Positions 25,921 to 34,224 of a stretch of 64,000 nt of DNA are shown here, piece after piece; position 1 is the stretch's first letter, and each line of letters begins with the position of its first letter. A program made the translations under genes and the position numbers. The notes under the pieces are model-generated. The model saw only the letters and a program-made list of their open reading frames with translations, had not been told where the DNA came from and did not search any database. The DNA is taken from positions 1 through 64,000 of the forward strand of contig CANKXX010000005.1 of NCBI GenBank assembly GCA_947487835.1, in the 5' to 3' direction. Source of the stretch: an uncultured Microbacteriaceae bacterium (GTDB lineage: Bacteria > Actinomycetota > Actinomycetes > Actinomycetales > Microbacteriaceae).

Positions 25921-27741
25921 ATGCCCATCGCACCCCCGAGCCGTCAGGACGGCACGCACCCCCGCCCGCAGTTCGTCCGCGAGCACCACCGCGCGCTCGA
26001 CGTGCGCGCCGGCTTCGCGTACGACGACGCGGACGAGGGCCGCGACGCGCACTGGGAGCGGGACGCGGCGCCCTTCACCCACGAGATCCAGCTGCCGTTC
26101 CCGCCGGAGTCGCCGGCGTCCGGTATCGGGGACATGACCTTCCACCCCGTCGTCTGGTACCGCATCCCCGTGTCGGACGCCGACCTCGACGCGGCGGGCC
26201 GCGGCGCCACCGGTGACCGGATGCTGCTGCACTTCGGCGCCGTCGACTACCGGGCCGACGTGTGGGTGGACGGGACGCACGTGGTGTCGCACGAGGGCGG
26301 GCAGTCGCCGTTCTCGGCCGACATCACGGCGGCGCTCGACCCGGACGCGACCGAGCACGCCATCGTCGTGCGCGCCGAGGACGACCCGCTCGACGTGACC
26401 ATGCCCCGCGGCAAGCAGGACTGGCACCCGGAGCCGCACGCGATCTGGTACCAGCGCACCACCGGCATCTGGCGCACCGTCTGGCTCGAGGCCGTGCCGC
26501 GGCTCTCCGTCACGGACATCGCCTGGCTGCCCGACGTGCCGCGCGGCGTCGTGCGCGCCGAGCTCACGCTGAGCCGCCGCCCGGCCACGCCGGTCACGAT
26601 CGCCGTCGACATCTCGTTCGAGGGCGAGACCGTGGCCCGGCAGACGGTGGAGACGCTCGAGGACCAGGTCGAGTTCGAGGTCGCCCTCGGTGGGCAGCGG
26701 AACGGCCAGCACTACGAGCAGCTGCTCTGGTCGCCGGAGAATCCGCGCCTTCTGGACGCGGTACTGACCGTGAGCGAGGACGGCGCCCCGGCCGACGAGG
26801 TCGGCAGCTACCTCGGCCTGCGGTCCACCGCGGTGGAGAACGGCGAGTTCCTGCTCAACGACCGCCCGACCTACGTCCGCTCCGTGCTGGAGCAGGGCTA
26901 CTGGCCCGAGTCGCACCTCACCGCGCCGAGCGTGGCTGCGCTGCGCGCCGAGGTCGAGCTGATCCTCTCCCTCGGCTTCAACGCGGCCCGCATCCACCAG
27001 AAGGTGGAGGACCCGCGCTTCCTGTTCTGGGCCGACCGCCTGGGGCTCATGCTCTGGGGCGAGACAGCGGGCGCCTACGCGTTCACCGCGACCGCCGTGC
27101 AGCGCCTCATGCGCGAGTGGGCCGAACTCGTGCGCCGTGACCGCTCGCACCCGAGCATCGTGACCTGGGTGCCCATCAACGAGTCGTGGGGCGTGCAGCA
27201 CGGCGCGCATGACGCGGCGCAGCGCGCCTACGGCCTCGCCCTCGTGAACCTGACCAAGGCCCTCGACCCCACCCGGCCCGTCGTCTCCAACGACGGCTGG
27301 GAGCACACCGACAGCGACATCTGGTCGATCCACGACTACGAGGCCAGCGGCGTCGTGCTCGAGAAGCGCTACGGCACCCGGCAGGCCATCGAGGAGATGC
27401 TGGATGGCTTCGGCCCGGCCGCCCGCCGCATCAGCGTGATGCCGGAGGGCAGGATCGAGCGCGGGCAGCCGGTCATGCTGACCGAGTTCGGCGGCGTCAG
27501 CTACGCGCCGAACGTGACGCTCGACGACAGCTGGGGGTACTCGACCGCGAGCGACGCCGAGGACTTCGAGCGCCGCGTCGCCGAGATCCTGGACGCGGTG
27601 AACGGCTCGACGCTGCTGCGCGGCTTCTGCTACACCCAGCTCACCGACACGCGCCAGGAGACCAACGGCCTGTGCGACGAGAACCGGGTGCCGAAGCTGC
27701 CGGCCGAGACCATCGCCCGTATCATCCGCGGCACGCGGTAG
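25921..27741 (+). CDS. glycoside hydrolase family 2 protein
   Basis: 606 aa, SD GGAG 7 nt before the ATG. GH2 enzymes are retaining beta-galactosidases, glucuronidases or mannosidases. A jelly-roll sugar-binding part (about 30-190; WYQRTTGIWRTVWLE) and an immunoglobulin-like part are followed by the TIM barrel. The acid/base glutamate is in VPINESWG (about E421) and the nucleophile in MLTEFGGVSY (about E522). At about 600 residues it is shorter than LacZ. No signal peptide, so intracellular. Substrate is likely a beta-galactoside from context, not proven. Confidence 0.9.
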   Translation: MPIAPPSRQDGTHPRPQFVREHHRALDVRAGFAYDDADEGRDAHWERDAAPFTHEIQLPFPPESPASGIGDMTFHPVVWYRIPVSDADLDAAGRGATGDRMLLHFGAVDYRADVWVDGTHVVSHEGGQSPFSADITAALDPDATEHAIVVRAEDDPLDVTMPRGKQDWHPEPHAIWYQRTTGIWRTVWLEAVPRLSVTDIAWLPDVPRGVVRAELTLSRRPATPVTIAVDISFEGETVARQTVETLEDQVEFEVALGGQRNGQHYEQLLWSPENPRLLDAVLTVSEDGAPADEVGSYLGLRSTAVENGEFLLNDRPTYVRSVLEQGYWPESHLTAPSVAALRAEVELILSLGFNAARIHQKVEDPRFLFWADRLGLMLWGETAGAYAFTATAVQRLMREWAELVRRDRSHPSIVTWVPINESWGVQHGAHDAAQRAYGLALVNLTKALDPTRPVVSNDGWEHTDSDIWSIHDYEASGVVLEKRYGTRQAIEEMLDGFGPAARRISVMPEGRIERGQPVMLTEFGGVSYAPNVTLDDSWGYSTASDAEDFERRVAEILDAVNGSTLLRGFCYTQLTDTRQETNGLCDENRVPKLPAETIARIIRGTR

Positions 27742-27751
27742 ATCCGGGACA

Positions 27752-28699
27752 ATGGTCGACATGACACCTCCCTCCTCCGGCGCGCCGCTCTCCGGCACGC
27801 AGGTCTCCCTCTCCGCCGACGGCTACACGGCGACCATCGCGAGCATCGGCGCGAGCCTGCGCTCGCTGCAGTTCGAGGGGCGCGACCTCGTCGTCCCCTT
27901 CGACGAGGACGCCATCCGCCCGGTCTACCGCGGGGCGACGCTCGTCCCCTGGCCGAACCGCGTCGTCGACGGCTCGTACGAGCTCGACGGGGAGACCCAG
28001 CAGCTCGGCCTCACCGAGCCGGAGCGCGGCCACGCCCTGCACGGGCTCGCGGGCTGGCTGGACTACGAGGTGCGCGAGCAGAGCGAGTCGTCCGCGACGC
28101 TCGGCATCACCATCCCCGCGCAGCTGGGCTACCCGCGCCGGCTCGACATTGCCGTCACCTTCGCGCTGTCCGACGCCGGCCTGCAGACCACGGTCACGGC
28201 GACGAACACGGGCCGCGGCGTCGCCCCGTTCGGCACCGGCCCGCACCCGTACCTGCGCGCGGGCGACGGGCTCGTCGACGAGTGGACGCTCAGCCTGCCG
28301 GCAGACGACGTGCTGACGGTGACCGAGGACCGGCTCATCCCGACGGGGCGCGCGAGCGTGACCGATGCGGACGGCGGGATCTACGACTTCCGCTCGCCGC
28401 GCCGCATCGACGACACGTTCATCGACCATGCCTTCACCGGCCTCTCCGCGGACGCGGACGGGACGACGGAGGTGCGCGTGACCGCGGCGGACGGGTCCGG
28501 CGTCGTGATGCGCTGGGGCGCGGAGTGCCCGTGGGTGCAGGTGCACACCGCGGACCGTCCCGAGCCGGAGATGAACCGCGTCGGCCTCGCGGTCGAGCCC
28601 ATGACCTGCCCGCCCGACGCCTTCAACTCGGGCGACGACCTCATCCTCATCGAGCCGGGCGAGTCCGCGTCGGCGTCCTGGGCGATCGCGGCGATCTAG
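27752..28699 (+). CDS. aldose 1-epimerase family protein
   Basis: 315 aa. GalM-type mutarotases interconvert alpha and beta anomers of galactose or glucose. Visible are FEGRDLVVPFDED, the RGATLVPWPNRV motif, ERGHALHGLAGW with the catalytic-type His, GTGPHPYLRAGDG with the second His, and the C-terminal NRVGLAVEPMTCPPDAFNSG with the likely catalytic Glu. It follows GH2 by 10 bp and would process the released sugar. Confidence 0.9.
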   Translation: MVDMTPPSSGAPLSGTQVSLSADGYTATIASIGASLRSLQFEGRDLVVPFDEDAIRPVYRGATLVPWPNRVVDGSYELDGETQQLGLTEPERGHALHGLAGWLDYEVREQSESSATLGITIPAQLGYPRRLDIAVTFALSDAGLQTTVTATNTGRGVAPFGTGPHPYLRAGDGLVDEWTLSLPADDVLTVTEDRLIPTGRASVTDADGGIYDFRSPRRIDDTFIDHAFTGLSADADGTTEVRVTAADGSGVVMRWGAECPWVQVHTADRPEPEMNRVGLAVEPMTCPPDAFNSGDDLILIEPGESASASWAIAAI

Positions 28700-28713
28700 G
28701 CGATCCCGCGGCA

Positions 28714-28754
28714 CGAGGAAGGCGGGGCACCGATCCGGTGCCCCGCCTTCCTCG
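28714..28754. terminator. bidirectional terminator between convergent sugar operons
   Basis: CGAGGAAGGCGGGGCACCG and CGGTGCCCCGCCTTCCTCG form a perfect 19-bp stem with the 3-nt loop ATC. It lies between the galM-like gene (plus) and GH42 (minus). Confidence 0.9.
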
Positions 28755-28779
28755 TTCCCGGCTTCCTGAGGCCGGGGAG

Positions 28780-28804
28780 CGTCCCTTCGACGGGCTCAGA
28801 GACC
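28780..28804 (-). repeat. REP-like element
   Basis: GCGTCCCTTCGACGGGCTCA then GAGACC is the reverse-orientation form of the GGTCCCTGAGCCTGTCGAAG element. It overlaps the last codons of the GH42 gene. Confidence 0.7.
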
Positions 28805-30766
28805 GTCGATGTCCAGCACGGCGACGCCCCGCGGCTCGAGGACGTGCTCGGCGCCGTTCAGCGTCACCCGCGCCTCCGCGGGCGTGTGATTGACGAGGAA
28901 CACGCTGTCGCCGCGACGCACGGCCTCGACGCCCTCGACGGGCTGCGCGAGCACGGGGCTCACGCCCGCGTCGCTGAGCACCGCGTCGAGCAGCGCCGCC
29001 ATGGCGTCCGGGTCCGGCAGCGTCGCGACGTACCAGGCCCGGCCCTCGCCGCGCCGATTCGCGGTGATGGCGGGCCAGCCGTCGAGCTCGCCGCCCTCGA
29101 ACGAGGCGAGCACGTCCGCGCCCTCGGAGTGGAGGTACTCCGACCACAGCGTTCCGGTCCCGCCGCGGATCAGCTCGCCGCCGAACGCGGTGCCCGGCAC
29201 GGGCGCGCCGCCCGTGCCCGCAAGGTCAGGCCCGGCGGGCGGCGCGAACTCCTCGACGCGCACGCCGAGGGTCTCGGCGAGCACCCCGAGGTACCCGCCC
29301 TCGGTGATATGCGCGTCCTGGTCGGTGATGCCGGTCTGGAACGTCACGAGCAAACGGCCGCCGGCGCGGACGTACGCATCGAGTCCGGCGAGCGCCTCCG
29401 CGGTGGCGACGAAGAGGCTCGGCACGATCACGGCGCGGTAGCGGCTGAGGTCGGCGGACGGCGACACGAAGTCGGCCGTCACGGTGCGGCGGTGCAGCTC
29501 GCGGTACCAGGCGAAGGCGTGCTGCACGTACGGGATCTCGCCCGGCGTCGCCTCCTGCTCGATGCTCCACCAGCTGTCCCAGTCGAAGAGGATGGCGACG
29601 TCGGCGGGCACCCGCGTGCCACGCACCCGGTCGAGGCCGGCGAGCTCGCCGCCGAGCTGCTCGATCTCCCGCCAGGTCTTCGTCTCCGTGCCGCTGTGCG
29701 GCAGCATCCCGGAGTGGAACTTCTCGGCACCCGCGACGGACTGGCGCCACTGGAAGTAGAGGATGCCGTCGGCACCTCGGCCGAGCGCCTGGTAGGAGAG
29801 CCCGCGGTTCATGCCCGCGGGCTTGGCAGCGTTTCGACGCCGCCAGTTCACCGCGCTCGACGCCTGCTCCATGAGGATCCAGGGCCGCCCGGCGCCGAGG
29901 GACCGCACGAGGTCGCGCACCATCGCGCCGTAGGCGGGCGAGTCGGGGTCCGCGGGGTCGGGGTAGCTGTCGTCGCTGACGACGTCGACCTCCTTCGCCC
30001 AGCGCCAGTAGTCCACGCCCTTGAAGAAGCCCATGAAGTTGGTCGTGATGGGGACCTCGGGCGTCACCTCGCGCAGGATGTCGCGCTCCATGCGGTAGCA
30101 GTCGAGCAGCTCGTCCGAGCTGAAGCGGTCGAAGTCCAGCGCGTGCCCGGGGTTCGTGAACGTGGGCATGGCCCGGGGCGGGTACACCTCGGCGAAGTCG
30201 CCGTACTGCTGCGACCAGAACGCCGTGCCCCAGGCCTCGTTGAGGCGCTCGACGCTGCCGTACCGTGCCCGCAGCCACTCACGGAAGGCCTTGGCCGACA
30301 CGTCGCAGTAGCAGTGCGCCACGTGGCAGCCGTACTCGTTGTTCACGTGCCACAGCTCGAGCGCCGGGTGCGAGCCGTAACGCTCGGCGATCGCGCTGAC
30401 GAGCCGCGCGGCCAGCCTGCGGTAGACGGGTGAGCTCGGGCAGTAGTGCTGCCTGCTGCCGACGGACAGGGTGACCCCGTCCGCGGTGACCGGCAGCACC
30501 TCGGGGTAGGCGTGCGGTAGCCAGGGCGGCGGCGACGCGGTCGCCGTGGCGAGGTCCACCCGGATGCCGCCGGCGTGCAGGCCGTCGAGCACCCGGTCCA
30601 GCCAGCCGAAGTCGAACTCGCCCTCCCGGGGCTCGAGGCGTGCCCAGGAGAAGACGCCGACGGTGGCGAGAGTGATGCCGCCCCGCTGCATCAGCCGGAC
30701 GTCCTCCTCCCACACCTCCTCCGGCCACTGCTCCGGGTTGTAGTCTCCGCCGTACCAGATCGGCAT
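28796..30766 (-). CDS. beta-galactosidase, GH42, with zinc-cysteine cluster
   Basis: 656 aa, SD GAAAGGA 7 nt before the ATG. GH42 enzymes release beta-linked galactose. The start MPIWYGGDYNPEQWPEEVW is typical. The acid/base residue is in WHVNNEYGCH (E144) and the nucleophile in WILMEQASSAVNW (E300). Cysteines at about 109, 147, 152 and 154 correspond to the structural zinc site known in GH42. The trimerisation and beta domains follow. No signal peptide. Last gene of the galactoside operon that includes an ABC importer. Confidence 0.94.
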   Translation of the reverse strand: MPIWYGGDYNPEQWPEEVWEEDVRLMQRGGITLATVGVFSWARLEPREGEFDFGWLDRVLDGLHAGGIRVDLATATASPPPWLPHAYPEVLPVTADGVTLSVGSRQHYCPSSPVYRRLAARLVSAIAERYGSHPALELWHVNNEYGCHVAHCYCDVSAKAFREWLRARYGSVERLNEAWGTAFWSQQYGDFAEVYPPRAMPTFTNPGHALDFDRFSSDELLDCYRMERDILREVTPEVPITTNFMGFFKGVDYWRWAKEVDVVSDDSYPDPADPDSPAYGAMVRDLVRSLGAGRPWILMEQASSAVNWRRRNAAKPAGMNRGLSYQALGRGADGILYFQWRQSVAGAEKFHSGMLPHSGTETKTWREIEQLGGELAGLDRVRGTRVPADVAILFDWDSWWSIEQEATPGEIPYVQHAFAWYRELHRRTVTADFVSPSADLSRYRAVIVPSLFVATAEALAGLDAYVRAGGRLLVTFQTGITDQDAHITEGGYLGVLAETLGVRVEEFAPPAGPDLAGTGGAPVPGTAFGGELIRGGTGTLWSEYLHSEGADVLASFEGGELDGWPAITANRRGEGRAWYVATLPDPDAMAALLDAVLSDAGVSPVLAQPVEGVEAVRRGDSVFLVNHTPAEARVTLNGAEHVLEPRGVAVLDIDGL

Positions 30767-30888
30767 GGAGCCGTCCTTTCCCTGTCGTGTTCTGCGAGTC
30801 GTGCTCTGCGAGTCGTGCCTGTGCCGCCCGTGGTCGGGCCGCGCGGATGGCCTCCCGGGCGCGCGGAGGCGGCGCGGGAGGCGGTGGT

Positions 30889-31836
30889 TCAGCCCTTGAC
30901 GCCGCCCGTCGCCAGGCCGCTCTGCCAGTAGCGCTGGAGGTAGAGGAAGGCGATGACGAGCGGGATCACGGACACGAGCGAGCCCGTGATGACCGTGGAG
31001 AAGAGGGCCTGGGAGCCGCCGCCCGCGGCACTGGCGGACTGCTGCTGAGCGAGGCCGACGGTGAGGGGGAAGAGGGACGGGCTGTTGAGCATGATCAGCG
31101 GCAGGAGGTAGTTGTTCCAGGTCGCGACCAGGGCGAACAGGAACACCGTCACGACGCCCGGGCCGAGCAGGCGCAGGCCCACCTGCCAGAAGATGCGGAA
31201 CTCCCCCGCGCCGTCGATGCGGGCCGCCTCGATCAGGCCGTCGGGGATGGCGTCCGCGGCGTACACCCGCATGAGGAACACGCCGAACGGGCTGACCAGC
31301 GACGGCAGGATGATCGCCCACGCGGTGTTCGTGATGCCGAAGTTGCTGAACATCAGGTAGGTCGGGATCGCCAGCGCGGTGAGCGGCACCATGATGGCGC
31401 CGAGCACGATGCTGAACATGAGCACGCCGCCCGGGAACCGGTACTTCGCGAACGCGTAGCCGGCCATCGTGGACAGCAGCGCCGCGCCTACCCCGCTCAC
31501 CACGGAGTAGAAGATGGTGTTCCAGCCCCAGCGCAGGAAGATGCCGTTCTGCACCGAGAACACCGACTGCAGGTTCTCCCAGAGGCTGAAGTCCTTGCCG
31601 AACCAGAGCCCGAAGCTGGAGAACAGGTCGGTGTTGTTCTTGGTGGACGCCACGACGAGCCAGACCAGCGGGAACAGGAAGTACAGCACGATCACCCAGA
31701 GGACGATGGTGAGCACGGTGCTCCTGCGGTGCTCCGGGTCGAAGCGGCGCTTCGTCCGGGTGGGCAGGCCCGCGGCGGGGCCGCGGGGCGTCGACTCCGC
31801 CGCCCCGGCGGTGTCGGTGATCGGAATGGCGCTCAC
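30889..31836 (-). CDS. sugar ABC transporter permease (MalG-type)
   Basis: 315 aa from GTG 31836 with GGGAG 8 nt upstream. Six membrane helices are visible, starting VLWVIVLYFLFPLVWLVVAS. The EAA loop reads PDGLIEAARIDGAGEFRIFW, which contacts an ATPase encoded elsewhere. Starts as GTGA over the stop of the partner permease, so the two are coupled. It belongs to the CUT1 carbohydrate importers. No ATPase gene is in the cluster; a shared MsiK-like ATPase is likely. Confidence 0.93.
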   Translation of the reverse strand: MSAIPITDTAGAAESTPRGPAAGLPTRTKRRFDPEHRRSTVLTIVLWVIVLYFLFPLVWLVVASTKNNTDLFSSFGLWFGKDFSLWENLQSVFSVQNGIFLRWGWNTIFYSVVSGVGAALLSTMAGYAFAKYRFPGGVLMFSIVLGAIMVPLTALAIPTYLMFSNFGITNTAWAIILPSLVSPFGVFLMRVYAADAIPDGLIEAARIDGAGEFRIFWQVGLRLLGPGVVTVFLFALVATWNNYLLPLIMLNSPSLFPLTVGLAQQQSASAAGGGSQALFSTVITGSLVSVIPLVIAFLYLQRYWQSGLATGGVKG

Positions 31837-32756
31837 GACAGTCGCTCCCGTCTCTGGGTCGACAGCTGCACGACGTAGCTGACGATCATGATCACGATGC
31901 CGAGGATGAAGGCGATGGCCGCGGCGTAGTTGATGTTCTGGTTGACGAAGGCGAGGTTGTACGCGTAGTAGTTCGGCGTGTACGAGTCGGAGATGGCGTT
32001 CGGCGCGATGGCGTCGAACAGGCTCGGCTCGGCGAACAGCTGGAACGTGCCGATGATGGAGAAGATGACCGTCAGCAGGATCGCCGGCCGGATGGCGGGG
32101 ATCTTGATGCTCCACGCGATGCGGAACTGGCCGGCGCCGTCGATCTCCGCCGCCTCGTAGAGCTCGCCGGGGATGGACCGCAGGGCGGCGTACATGATGA
32201 TCATGTTGTAGCCGACGAAGCCCCACGTGACCACGTTCATGATCGAGTACAGGATCAGGTCGGGCGACAGCAGGTTCGGGGCGTCCAGGCCGGCGGCCCG
32301 GATGGTCTGCGCGATGGGGCCGAAGTCGTTGCCGTAGAGGTAGCCCCACATGAGCGCGGCGATCACGCCGGGCACCGCGTAGGGCACGAACACGAGCAGG
32401 CGCACGTACTTGCCGCCGCGTACGCGACCGGAGTCGACGGCGAGGGCGATGAACAGCGCGAGGGCGAGCATGACCGGCACCTGGACGAGGAGGAATCCGC
32501 CCATCCGCAGCACGCCGTCGATGAACGCCTGGTCCGTGAGCGCCCGGACGTAGTTCTGGAAGCCCACGAACGCGGAACCGCCGATGAGCCGGTCCTGGAA
32601 GAAGCTGAGGTACCCGGAGTAGAAGAGCGGCACGACCAGCATGGCGATGAAGATGAGCATGAAGGGTGCGACGAAGAGGTAGGCGGCGCGGTTCTGCCGC
32701 CGCTGGGTTGCGTTGTGCCGCGGCCGCCGGACGGCGGGCGCTGAGGAGCGTGTCAT
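31833..32756 (-). CDS. sugar ABC transporter permease (MalF-type)
   Basis: 307 aa, SD GGAG 7 nt before the ATG. Membrane helices begin with AAYLFVAPFMLIFIAMLVVP. The EAA loop is PGELYEAAEIDGAGQFRIAW. It pairs with the MalG-type permease to form the channel of a CUT1 importer. It lies between the binding-protein gene, after a stem-loop, and the second permease. Confidence 0.93.
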   Translation of the reverse strand: MTRSSAPAVRRPRHNATQRRQNRAAYLFVAPFMLIFIAMLVVPLFYSGYLSFFQDRLIGGSAFVGFQNYVRALTDQAFIDGVLRMGGFLLVQVPVMLALALFIALAVDSGRVRGGKYVRLLVFVPYAVPGVIAALMWGYLYGNDFGPIAQTIRAAGLDAPNLLSPDLILYSIMNVVTWGFVGYNMIIMYAALRSIPGELYEAAEIDGAGQFRIAWSIKIPAIRPAILLTVIFSIIGTFQLFAEPSLFDAIAPNAISDSYTPNYYAYNLAFVNQNINYAAAIAFILGIVIMIVSYVVQLSTQRRERLS

Positions 32757-32786
32757 TCGAGACTCCGATGTCTGGAAGGAGCAGGG

Positions 32787-32819
32787 GGAACCGGCCGGCC
32801 GCATCGGCCGGCCGGTTCC
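32787..32819 (-). terminator. intercistronic stem-loop after the binding-protein gene
   Basis: GGAACCGGCCGGCC, loop GCATC, GGCCGGCCGGTTCC: a perfect 14-bp stem between the binding-protein stop and the permease start. Such loops commonly reduce read-through or protect the upstream mRNA, giving more binding protein than permease. Confidence 0.75.
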
Positions 32820-32830
32820 GTTCTGTGGTG

Positions 32831-34189
32831 CTACTCGACCGTGAAGCCCTGGTCGGTCGCGTACGTGGTGAGCAGTTCCTGCCAGTCGTCGAGACCCGCG
32901 GAGAGGTCGCCCTTCTCCGCGATGGCCTTGCCGATGGAGTCCTCGAAGCTCGAGTACGCGTAGTCCATGTAGGGCAGCCAGTCGAAGTCGGAGTCGACCG
33001 TGTCGGAGATCTCCGAGAACAGCTGGTTCACCTTCTGACCGCCGTAGAACTCGGCCTCCTGGTCCACGAACGCGGGGTCCTCGAGCACGTCGTTCTGCGG
33101 CGGGAACAGGAACTGCTCCGTCGCGAACTTCACCGTCGACGCCTTGTCGTTGTTGATCCACTTGGCGAGCTCGTAAGCGGCGATGGGGTTCTCGGTCGAC
33201 GCGAGCACGGCGTCGGACGAGCCGCCCCAGTTGCCGGACACGCTCTCACCCTCCGCGTACTGCGGCAGCTCGGCCGCGCGCCACAGGCCCGAGGTCTCCC
33301 CCGCAGTGCCCTGCAGGAAGACGGGGCCCCAGGCGGCGGTCAGCCAGCCGGCGTACTTGCCGCTCGCGAGACCCTGGTACCACTGGTCCGTGAAGTCCGG
33401 GTCGATGGAGACGAGGTCGCGCTGCACCAGGTCCTGCCAGTAGGCCATGACCTCCTTCGCGCGGTCGGAGTTGACGTTCACGCCCACGGTCTGCTCGCCG
33501 TCGTAGGAGAACGGCTTCTCCCCCGCCTGCCAGAGGAGCCCGATGACCTGTCCCGCCTGGTTGGGCGCGAAGTTGGTGATGTACGACCCGGTCGAGGACT
33601 TGACGGCCTCGGCGGCCGTCGCGTACTCCTCCCAGGTGGCGGGGGCCTCGGTGATGCCGGCCTTGGCCAGGATGTCCTCGCGGTAGAGGTTGCCCATGGG
33701 GCCGACGTCCTGCGGGATGCCGTAGACGGCACCGTCCTTCGACACCTGGTTCCAGACCCAGTCCACGTAGTCGCCCTCGAGCTCGTCCGCGCCGTAGGGC
33801 GCGAGGTCGAGCAGGCTCTCGGTGAGGGCGAAGGAGTTGATGTACTGGTACTCCATCTGCACGACGTCCGGTGCACCCTCGCCGGCCTCGATGGCGGTGC
33901 GGATCTTCTGGTAGTGCGGGGCGCCCTGGCCGACGTTCACGACCTCGACGTCGATCTCGGGGTACTCCTCCTCGAAGAGGTCGACCTCGTTCTGGATGTC
34001 GGGGACCCACGTCCAGAACGTGAGCTTCGTCGGCGTGCTGAGCGCCTCGTCGATCTCGTCCTGGGACGCGGGCGGCTGGTCGCCGCCGCCGCCACCACCA
34101 CCGGATGCCGTGCAGCCGGTGAGCAGCAACGCCGCCGCCACCGCTGAAGCACCCAGCATCTTCGCTGTTCTCGGTACCACTCTGCGCAT
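32831..34189 (-). CDS. extracellular sugar-binding lipoprotein of ABC importer
   Basis: 452 aa. The signal peptide ends in a lipobox (AAALLLTGCTASG, Cys about 26), so it is anchored outside the membrane. A Gly-rich linker follows. The solute-binding family 1 core is seen in KLTFWTWVPDIQNEVDLFEE, YVDWVWNQVSKDGAVYGIP and LASGKYAGWLTAAWGPVFLQ. It should deliver a galactoside or oligosaccharide to the two permeases downstream. Substrate inferred from the flanking GH42 genes. Confidence 0.93.
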   Translation of the reverse strand: MRRVVPRTAKMLGASAVAAALLLTGCTASGGGGGGGDQPPASQDEIDEALSTPTKLTFWTWVPDIQNEVDLFEEEYPEIDVEVVNVGQGAPHYQKIRTAIEAGEGAPDVVQMEYQYINSFALTESLLDLAPYGADELEGDYVDWVWNQVSKDGAVYGIPQDVGPMGNLYREDILAKAGITEAPATWEEYATAAEAVKSSTGSYITNFAPNQAGQVIGLLWQAGEKPFSYDGEQTVGVNVNSDRAKEVMAYWQDLVQRDLVSIDPDFTDQWYQGLASGKYAGWLTAAWGPVFLQGTAGETSGLWRAAELPQYAEGESVSGNWGGSSDAVLASTENPIAAYELAKWINNDKASTVKFATEQFLFPPQNDVLEDPAFVDQEAEFYGGQKVNQLFSEISDTVDSDFDWLPYMDYAYSSFEDSIGKAIAEKGDLSAGLDDWQELLTTYATDQGFTVE

Positions 34190-34224
34190 GTCCTGTTCTT
34201 CCTTTGTTCGGCCCGCCGGGTCGG